Shown here in pieces: positions 22,516-31,482 of a stretch of 64,000 nucleotides of DNA. The notes under the pieces were generated by a model, which made no database searches, was not told the DNA's origin, and saw nothing but the letters and a program-made list of their open reading frames with translations. How positions within the stretch are numbered: the stretch's first letter is position 1; each line of letters opens with the position of its first letter. The translations under genes were made by a program, and so were the position numbers. Origin of the DNA: Acanthopleura granulata (Eukaryota; Mollusca; Polyplacophora; Chitonida; Chitonidae); the NCBI GenBank assembly GCA_016165875.1, contig JABBOT010000008.1, positions 2,756,107 to 2,820,106 of the forward strand, written 5' to 3'.

Positions 22516-23439
22516 TTCCAACAACAACACTCGAGAAATGTTGCGCACAACAAATACTGATGACGTCGGCGCATTTGCGATCCCCAACCAGCGCATTAAG
22601 CGAAGACGTTTTATGCAAGCATTGATGCACATGGTATTTTCAGGGGGTATCAGAAGCCGTGGAAATTGATGGTATGGTTTCGTTGCAATTCTGTGTATTA
22701 TGTGTATTGTTGCACACATAACTGACACGTTTTGGCCGTGTAACACTGTTACAAATTACTGAGGGTTTTCTGATGGGATAGGCGTACTATATTTGTTATC
22801 GTCCATGATCGAACTAAGTCAAGCCGTCATAACCTTGTACCTGAAATTAATATATGGGTTAAATACTCAGCAGCCTTATGTTACACTTAACAACTCGAAC
22901 ACAAAGCCTGGTTATTTAGTATGGGAGTTAAAGGAAAAAGGTGGGAAAATGTAATTCATGTACTGTGAAATGGAATTTAATACCGGTGTAATAATGTTTA
23001 CACACAAATAAATTATTACCAAATTAATACCAAACAGTTTGTTCATAGCAGCATCTAATTAGCTGGGTTTTTTGTGTGTAATATACAGACAGCTACTGTA
23101 GATACACCTGTAGCATAATATTTACTATGTGTACTACTTAGCTATGCTCTCTTGGCTCCCTCAATTAATGAAGGACTTGAAGCTTGGCTTAATCACATTC
23201 CTGTCTTTCCTTGTTTGGCTTAGCCTCTGTTCAGTGTGTCACTCCAAGAACGTCCGAAAAGAGATATATCATTTGCTCGGAACTCATGTTCTGCTGCCTA
23301 AACTATTCAATTTGGTAGCATTCGCCATAGTGCACATCCTCAGTTAATGATTCAAGAACATGTTGAAAATTTAAAGTTACTTTTTTAAATTTATTTAGGC
23401 GCCCTGAAGGCTGCAGGAAGTTGTCCAGTATCTACAAGG
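22516..23439. promoter_or_regulatory. Shared 5' region between PSMC3 and MRPS16
   Basis: The two start codons are 924 bases apart and face away from each other. A CRE-like TGACGTC at 22561-22567 lies 46 bases upstream of the PSMC3 ATG in a locally CpG-rich patch (about 22540-22610). That patch is the likely promoter core. MRPS16 probably has a 5' UTR exon here, since its coding exon starts after a splice acceptor at 23398. No TATA box is seen. Confidence 0.5.
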
Positions 23440-24996
23440 ATGAAGGTTGCCATTCGACTTGCAAGATATGGATGTGCAAACCGGCCATTCTTCCATTTAG
23501 TGGCCATTCCCCACAGAAGGTCCAGGAATGGGAGAGTTCTTGAGCAGATTGGATCGTTTGACCCCCTTCCAAATATGGACAACGAGAGCTTGGTGGCCAT
23601 TAACTTTGAGCGTCTGAGATACTGGCTTACTTCTGGTGCTGAGCCAAGTCTGCAAGTCCAGATATTGCTAGGTGAGCATTATATACTGTACAAAGTTTTC
23701 TCCTTTTGTTCAGTATTTCACTTTTGTTCAGTATTTCAATTTTGATCAGTATTTCAACTTTTGTTCGCACTTTCCACTTTCCAAAAGTTGGAGTGATATA
23801 TCTACATGTATACTGAAATGGTGGTAGAAGGTTTGGTTGTATCTAATATATTTGAAGTAGCAATATTACATTTTTTTACATTGTATCAAAGTAATTAACA
23901 GGCATGCTGAAATTCTTGATGTAAATAATTTTTGTGGTGCAGAAGTTAAAATTTATGTGTCAGAGGATATGGTAATCCAAAATTATTAGTTACTTGATAT
24001 CTGCAATAATTCTAACAAACACAAGTACATAAACAGGCCCAGAATGTTGAGAATAGATAAATATACATATAACTGAGACATGCTAGTGATTTATCACTTG
24101 TTTAGCATAAGGCCATCCATTAAAAAATCTGTGTTTTCTCCCAACGAGAAAAAATAGGGCTGGTCTTTAGGGAATTCTTTTTTTGTATACCGACTCTTGA
24201 CAAAAGATAGGAATTTTAAAGAAATTAACTTGGTGAGAAAACGAGAAAAAAACTTTCATCAAAATACCATTAAAAACTTTCAAGTAGAGCCGTTTTTTGA
24301 AGGGTCGGTCGGGTTCGCTCAGCAAACATATCTTTAAGGATGGTTTTGTCATCCCCTTGTTGTTTCACTGCGCAAGAATTTGTTGCTGCAAAGAGCTGAC
24401 ATAATTTGTAAATATGCATAGAACTTGACGTTGTGTTTTGCACTACTGTGTAAATCTACAAATAGGTGTTCAAGCCTGCTGATATTTGGGGGGTTTTCAG
24501 TATGCTGAGCTCTGTTACTGATCATCATTGATACTAAAATAGTCTCACTGGAAAGTACATGTAATCATACTTACTGAATTTCGCCAAAAGATTAGCTTCT
24601 TTCAGTTTAGACATTTTGATTGAATTATCCACTTATAGGGCCACTTAAAACATTTTTTGTGAAGTTAGATTTATTTCTTATCAGAAAATTTATTTCATGG
24701 CATCAAAAGTATCGGTGTAAGGCTTTATTTGCTTCTGACAGTGTATTTGTACAGGACAAACTTGAGGTCAAATACTGTATATTGCTTTCAGCGTTTTCAT
24801 ACCAGAGTACATGGGAGTAGGTGTCCCTGGTATTTTTTGTCACATACACTTTATTGTCCTTCACTGAGCAGGTTTGGCAGGTTTCTACCCTCTCCATCCC
24901 CGGACGATCATGGAGGGCAGACGTCTGAAGCTAGCACAGAGCCTGGGAGCAACCACGGCGCAAACCACACCAGCTGTTCAGGAGACAACCAGTTGA
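23440..24996 (+). CDS. MRPS16: Mitochondrial small ribosomal subunit protein bS16m
   Basis: Two coding exons, 23440-23671 and 24872-24996, join through a phase-1 split glycine to give 118 residues. MKVAIRLARYGCANRPFFHL and EQIGSFDPLPN match the conserved start of bacterial and mitochondrial S16. After the intron, GLAGFYPLHPRTIMEGRRLK matches the C-terminal part of animal MRPS16; the intron sits at LL/GLAG, as in vertebrates. The protein binds 12S rRNA early in small-subunit assembly in mitochondria. The exon is open upstream of the ATG from the acceptor at 23398 (13 codons, ALKAAGSCPVSTR), so an upstream exon could add an N-terminal extension; I chose the first ATG, which aligns with S16 proteins. 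It is divergent from PSMC3. Confidence 0.93.
23695..23766 (+). repeat. 18-base minisatellite in MRPS16 intron
   Basis: About four units of a TTTTGTTCAGTATTTCAC type begin just after the splice donor, with substitutions in the third and fourth units. Confidence 0.8.
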
Positions 24997-26638
24997 TGAT
25001 GTTGACATTTGCTGATTCTCTGTGAAATCCTGGACTTCAGACAGCCTTGTGCAAGATATACTTCTTACATCGGCACAGACATTTGCCAATAGCTGCAAAG
25101 GACATAGTGTGATACGAGATCTGTTGATTGACAAATAATGTGGAAAATTATTGCTTGGTGTAGCCTGGCCTTTGTTCACTGGTTATGATCAGTTCAAAAG
25201 AGAATCCAGCATTGGTTTGAATACCAGGTACTTCTGAGATTCTGTTGGACAAGGAATCAAATTGTGTTGTTAAGAACTGATAAAATTTTTCATTTCATGT
25301 TCAATATCCATATAAGATGAAGAAACTATACCATAAATATTCCTGTACAGTTCACATTTGCAAGTCTTTTAAACTACATACATGACATCAAACAGTGCTG
25401 TATGAAAATAGAAGTGTGTGTGTGGAGATCTGACTACCTGTTTGTATAGATACATATTATCAAGAGAACAAATACGAAAGCCAGAATACGATATCATTCT
25501 GAGTTTCTCTTTTTTCCCGGAGCGGCGATGAAAACTCTTTTTTGCGAAAAGGTCAGGAAAGTTTTAGCTCGCCTGTACTGAGTACTGAGGGGATATTCCA
25601 TTGTTGATTCTGTGTGTGCATATTGAATACCATAAGTTACAGGATTCCTGACTTAGTGCACTGTGTCTTAGAATCTGCTAAACAAACTCTTAGGGGTGGA
25701 ATCTTAAATAGCAATGCATGTATTGAGTTCAGGGTTTGCACATATATAGAGCATAACGACACGAAGGGGGTATTCAGTGTGTACATATTAAATACTCTAA
25801 ATTACCGAATTCCAGACTTAGTGTACTGCATATTAGAATCTATCCCGTACAGGCAAGCTCTTTGGTAACCTTTGCTACCACATCTGAGTTTAGTATTGCG
25901 CTACCAGATCTAAACATACAGGTATTTACGAAGCCTTCAGTCCTTTCTAAAAGCATTCTTAACAACATACATCAGCGGCGGGTGTCTGTAGATGCACATG
26001 CGTTTGCAGTGTCTCTGCGGCGCGCATACTATATCAGTACCATACTATATCTAATATACCAGTCGTAAAATACTGAAGTATTTTCTGCAACATTAACGTA
26101 AATAAAACTTACAAACGTGTCAGAATAAGGGCATTGATGAGTGAACGTTTAACATCATTGATCATTTGTTGTCTTATGTCACGATCGGTTGTGGTAACAT
26201 GCTCTGAACGTCAACAATTCAAGCAATATCTGCATCCTAGAATAATAGTACTATCGGTCGTAACAAATAACCTTGCCTCCTTTTTTTCCTCAAATGAACT
26301 TGTTGGGGTTTGTATATATGGTAACAGTACTTATATAAGACATGTTGAAATGCGTCTGTGAGGATTGTAATGCATGTAGCACAGCCGACTTAGCATAACT
26401 TACACGTGAAGGCCCAAAGAAACCAGATAAAACGAATCCCAATCATCTCCACTAGATCTTGGAAAAAAAAAAGATATATTGATGTTATAGTTGTGATCGG
26501 TAGCGTGTTATTGAAAGGAGTCGGGATACGTTAAACTGCTTGGTCCTGCCGTGCTGGGACAGGTTACCGAGGCAATCATACCTCACGTGCATATAACTAC
26601 GACTATGTTAACCGGCACAGTAGGCATTAAGGTGCAGA
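24997..26638. other. MRPS16 3' flank, no further gene
   Basis: It holds the MRPS16 3' UTR and a degenerate direct repeat at about 25610-25865. I saw no canonical AATAAA close to the stop; one at 26101 is over 1 kb away. Remaining open frames are short and unrecognised. Confidence 0.5.
25610..25865 (+). repeat. Degenerate direct repeat, about 164-base spacing
   Basis: Sequence from about 25615 (CATATTGAATACCATAAG, later GACTTAGTGCACTG) recurs from about 25780 (CATATTAAATACTCTAAA, GACTTAGTGTACTG) with many substitutions. Confidence 0.65.
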
Positions 26639-26746
26639 GGAACTCTAATCCACTCACGTCTTATCGTATCTGATCTCTCCATATACTGTAATGTAATTAT
26701 AGTATATTTTGAGAGACCAGATTAGACGTGAGTAGATAACAGTTCC
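26639..26746. repeat. Foldback element
   Basis: An arm at about 26639-26687 (core CACTCACGTCTTATC) is an imperfect inverted copy of 26701-26746 (core AGACGTGAGTAG), with a 13-base centre. The arms pair over about 45 bases with several mismatches and a small gap. No coding content. Confidence 0.65.
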
Positions 26747-26894
26747 ATATCTACTAATTATGTTACGACGCCCTAAGGAAGTTACGTCCTAGTAATGTTT
26801 GGAGGGCTTCATGAACCCGGTCACTGATATGTAAGGGATCGGTACTGGTTGGGAGCTGTTGTAGATGGGCACAGGGCTATAGTATGCAAGGTGA

Positions 26895-27090
26895 AGTCGC
26901 TTTGAGTTCAGCTCATGCTGGCTTCTTCTCCGGTCGTACGTGGGAAGGTCTGCCAGTAACCTGCGGATGGTCGTGGGTCCCCCCCCCCCCGCTCTGTTCT
27001 GTTTCCTTCCCTTACAATGCTAGCCGCCGTCGTATAAGTGAAATATTGTTGAATATGTGGTAAAACACCAATCCAAGAAATAAATATCAT
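26895..27090 (+). mobile_element. SINE, 5'-truncated
   Basis: It contains the box B-like GAGTTCAGCTCATGCTGGC, then TACGTGGGAAGGTCTGCCAG, a C-run at about 26980-26989, and the tail CGTCGTATAAGTGAAATATT and GTAAAACACCAATCC. Same family as 16406-16660. Confidence 0.75.
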
Positions 27091-27341
27091 TTTTCGCTTA
27101 CATCATGGCAGCCAGTTTATTGGTTGAGATAACCACTAGTGATTGGGGTAAACCACCGTAGGCAAGCTACTGACGAAGTATTCTAGACGTGCTGGAACGT
27201 CTGCTAAAACTGCCATACAAGCGAGTGTTGTCACCAAGACCTCACCAGCATTGAGAGCTGGGGAGACTCAGAGACTATTGAATGTATCGTATTATTACAT
27301 TATAAGAACCAAATCAAGGGATGGCTGAATATGTTTTATTA

Positions 27342-27612
27342 CAACAAGGGCCCTTCATCAATGTCGTAAACACCCATCGCTGGTTCACTGGCGTCATATG
27401 CAATTGGGTCCCTTCATTTCGTGTCATAAACACCCATCGCTGGTTCACTGGCGTCATATGCAACGGGCCCTTCAGCAATGTCATGAACACCCTTTATACT
27501 GGTTCAAAGGCCATCCACAGAGGCTCTTCATCAATGTCGTAAACACCCCTTACTGGTTGAATGGCGTCACCCGCCACAGAGTCACTTCGCTAATGTCGTA
27601 AACACCCTTTTC
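27342..27612 (+). repeat. Minisatellite, about 58-base units
   Basis: Four full units and one partial begin near 27349, 27409, 27467, 27523 and 27582. Each has CCCTTCA..AATGTCGTAAACACCC, TACTGGTT and GGCGTCA landmarks with unit-to-unit variation. One more half-unit (TACTGGTTGAATGGCGTCAC) is found at 28173-28215, beyond the CG-rich element. The element therefore lies within the array. Confidence 0.85.
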
Positions 27613-27620
27613 TGCGGACG

Positions 27621-28168
27621 ATGGATGACGGTTGCGGACACTCTCGTTCTCAAGCCGCGCCTTTTAAAATCCACGCGGCTCGACAAGCCGAGAATGCGAG
27701 GTAAGGGAAAAACGTGCGAGATTAGCACGAATTCGCCCTTTCTCTACTCTCGTATTCTCACCCAGCAACAGAAACCGAGGACATTTTCCGCGTGTTGGTG
27801 AGTTCTTGAGCCGCCCGTTTTAAAAACCACGCGGCTCGAAAATGCGAGATTACGGTTCATCTCGCGAATTTGACCAATCTCGCGTTTTCGAGCCGCGCGA
27901 TTTAAAACACGCCAGATTAGCGTTAATTTCGCGCTGTTTGACAGAATCTTGCAAGATTAGCACTAATCTAGCGCGGTTTTCACTAATCTCGCGAGAAGAC
28001 GAGAATGCGAGTATAGTGAAAACTGCGCCGCGTGGGTTTCAAAACGTGCGACTCGAGAACTCGAGAACGCGCTAATCTCACGCGGTTTTGCCCATTCTCG
28101 GGTTCTCGAGCCGCGCGATTTTTAAAAGGCGCGGCTTGAGAACGCGAGTGGCCGCAACTCTCTTCCAT
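27621..28168. mobile_element. CG-rich element of nested palindromes with about 50-base inverted ends
   Basis: The left end (27621-27670) and right end (28118-28168) are inverted copies. There are five mismatches over 41 bases plus a length difference in the T-run; the shared core is TTCTCAAGCCGCGCC. Internally the segment consists largely of variants of a palindromic module, GAGCCGCG..TTTTAAAA..CGCGGCTC (around 27652, 27811, 27888 and 28108), and of CGCGAGATTAG-type runs. CpG density far exceeds that of the AT-rich surroundings. No transposase is encoded; the open frames follow the repeat, not a protein. It is flanked on both sides by minisatellite units. I read it as a non-autonomous DNA transposon or satellite-like insertion; family unknown and target-site duplication not resolved. 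Confidence 0.65.
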
Positions 28169-28215
28169 ACCTTACTGGTTGAATGGCGTCACCCGCCACA
28201 GGGGCCCTTTGGCAA

Positions 28216-29308
28216 TGAGGCCTGGCTTTCTCGACTGCGGTCTACAAGAAATTTATCAGGTATCTGTAGGAGTGGCTCCCCGTGGCTCATGCATGATTCC
28301 ACCAATTATAAACCTACCCGCAATCAAACGTATAACATATCCATGAGTAAAATCACAAATGTAAATAAGTAAACTTGTGCCTGTTAAACTTTGCTGTGCG
28401 ACTAAACCAACAATAGAACAAGACGATTGCTTCCGAATAGACCTGTAGTTGTGTGCAACATTTCAGGCCAGGTGTAAGGTATGAAGCTCTAAGTCGCGTA
28501 CATGGAATTTCTCAGAATGATCTTCAGATAGATTCGCTAGATCCATGTAACTGTATGACAGCATGTAAGGTGTTTAAATCCAACAGTTGTGAAGCGGACA
28601 TCTATAGCCACGGGTGTAGAATAATAAAGAGACAATGAATCATTTCTGAAGTTGATTTAGCAGTGCTGTTATTTTTATATTTACATATGCATAATTTAGG
28701 CCTTTTTTTAAAACCGTGTTAACGTTCGACATATATTTGAAGCCAGTTCGAAACAAAGGAAATATTTTCCATACAAAACTATGCCTCATTTGCTCCTTTC
28801 AAGTGACATCTATTCTTAATTTATAATCACAAATAGCAGACTACGTAGGCCTATGGCCTACTCACTTATTGGCACACATATCGGTATGTAGGCCTACGTT
28901 CACCATAGAAACATACAACAAATAAAACTTTTGATGCACCGGTGTAGATTGTTGTCTTTTTTTAGGAAGCTGTACTAAGTGTATACCCTCGCCTGATTAG
29001 CACCTGATGAAGAAGGGCCTTGTTTCGTGTGTAAGGAGGTCATAGCGCGTGATCAATAGCTTCTCTGTGTGAGTATTTTGGACCGCTGCACTTCATACAT
29101 ATCTCGAACCAGGAAACATTCCTTGTTTGTTTCGGAACATTTTCGCCAACCAATCAGACTAACAATTGTTACAGGAGGTAAAGGAAACCAAAAACGACTG
29201 ATGATTTATCCCGAAGGTCTGTAAGCCGAAGGTGAGTGTTCAGACTAGCAATTCTACCAGGAGAGAAGAGACTACAAAACAACTCATCAGGTCTATAAGA
29301 GAAAGAAA
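28216..29308. other. Upstream flank of the claudin-like gene
   Basis: Mostly featureless. A splice-acceptor-like site near 28465 is followed by a small cysteine-containing open frame ending at 28638. The 29150-29308 part is probably the 5' UTR and promoter of the gene at 29309. No TATA box is evident. Confidence 0.4.
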
Positions 29309-31411
29309 ATGGCGAAACTTCGGCATGCCATAAGTTTAGCTGATTTAAGACCTTTTACGTTCAAGATGAAAATGGCCACGTCATTCTGTTCTTTGACTCT
29401 GATAATGCAATTGCTGGGGGTTGTGACATCCAGCTGGGTGAAGGTAACAGGGGACGGTTACTGCAGTTTGTTTGGATTGTGGCAGGGATGTGTCAAGCAC
29501 CAAAACAATGTCAACTTAAATTGTGTTCCATACGCTAGCCTGGAATCGGACTGGAAAGCTAATTGCTGGAATATCTCTGGCGCAAATGATGATGTCCATC
29601 ATAGCACAAGAGATGACGTAATAGACGAGCTAGTAGATGTGTGCACGGTGCTGAAAACATTAAAAAGGCAGCCATGGAAAAAAGGTAGGATAACTTCCGT
29701 TATAATGTCTACAGGTATTGTCCTTATTAAAGGTTACACTTTCGAGATAATAAGGACAATAGGCCTACTGTGACATGACCCTTTTCAAATTACATATTCC
29801 GGTCAGATTTAGGCTCATATTGTGCTTGGAATTTTGGTTTCCTTCACGGCTTTAGACACATCAAAACTAACTGAAAAATAAAAGTAGACATCTTTGTGTA
29901 TTTAAATCCATTCCAATTTAAAACGGCTTGTGTGTTGCCTACGAACATCCATACATTATTAAAAATCCTATCTCTGCACATAGACACATAACATTTACGC
30001 TAAATGGTTCTGTCGTTTCTCCCTGGGCTCATATATATCTATATTTATCTTTTTTGCCTGACAACACATCTGGGACACACACGGTTTGGGTTTATTTCCA
30101 ACCGTAAATGGCGAATGTTACCGGGGACTTAATTGGTGGCAATACTCGGCCATCCTGTTAGGCCGCTGGACTTCCAGTGAGGCTTAAGGTGTCTTCCACC
30201 AAACAATGCGGCATTCACTTCAAGCATACTCTCCATGTAAACGAACACATGAGTCAAATTTAAGAAAATTACCCAGTTAGCGGTCTGTCATGTACCTTCA
30301 TAGTTTCTTTCACTTTTGTAACTTATCGCCGTCGTATGGGTAAATTTTTCTAGTAGGGAGACATAAATAAAACACATCAGTTCATGCTGAGAGTGCGGAT
30401 TGGTCTCATAGCACTGATATACATGGGGAATTATTCGTGTTATCTTTAATTCAAGTTAAAAAAGAAAGACAGAAAAAGTGTTTTTGTTTCTAAAACGGAC
30501 ATATAATATTTTATTTCAGACAACAAGCTTCATGTTTACCTATTTATACATTGGTAAGACAATGATATCAGCGTATCTAGATCTACGCCCTAATAACTTT
30601 ACAATTATTCAAGCCATCTGCCCTTCACAGCATGTAATTTCCGCACCACTGTCACAAATTAATAATTATCTCATATTGCCAAGTCTAACCTTGAAAACGT
30701 ACATCGGTTTTCTCAGCATTTCCCTCAAAGCATCCATATTATGTAAGAACAAGCGTAAGTCAAATACACCATGCAGGCCTACGTGAGAAAGCCTGACTGA
30801 AAATAGTTGCGCATGATCATAAATATTAATCGTTTAGTTAGGCATATAGCACGCCCCTCACCTGCTTCAGGACACCGGATTAAAAGGACCGTCACTCATC
30901 GTTTTCCAGCTTAAATCATGACATTAAATTGATACAGAATTTAGCCTTATCCCACACAAGCTGTGACACAGGAAAAACACAAATTGTTCAAATATCCAAG
31001 CATATTCAAAGTTGACAACTGTAACGTGATATTTGTATGACTGCGGATTGATACATTTCGAGAGAGGAAACATGTCGGGATACAGCTAGAGGTCTGCTTC
31101 ACGGCTGTCTGCACAAGGTGGTATGTATAACCCACGACACCGAAAAGTGAGATGACCATGTCATTAGGAATGTTCGTAATGAAAACAGTTACACAGATTG
31201 GATGAAAATAGGCCTATATCTATTGGTGGCAAATAAAACCACATAGTTTTGGAATTTGAAACATACTTCATGAAATATAATCAATTAAGAAAGCTGCATT
31301 CCCCCAAAATTGTGTACACCCAGAATGTATATGGACCGTATCAAAAAATAACACTCTGGACAGCAAATATTCAGACCAGAGGGTTGTATATTGAACATAG
31401 TAGGCCAGTTA

Positions 31412-31482
<71 letters not shown>

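Noticed and set aside
27342..27612. CRISPR-like array
   Set aside because: Units are contiguous and diverged with no unique spacers, and the DNA is animal nuclear; it is a minisatellite.
27842..28138. Open frames of 61-94 codons on both strands
   Set aside because: They lie in the palindromic CG-rich element and simply translate its repeats, in which stop codons are rare.
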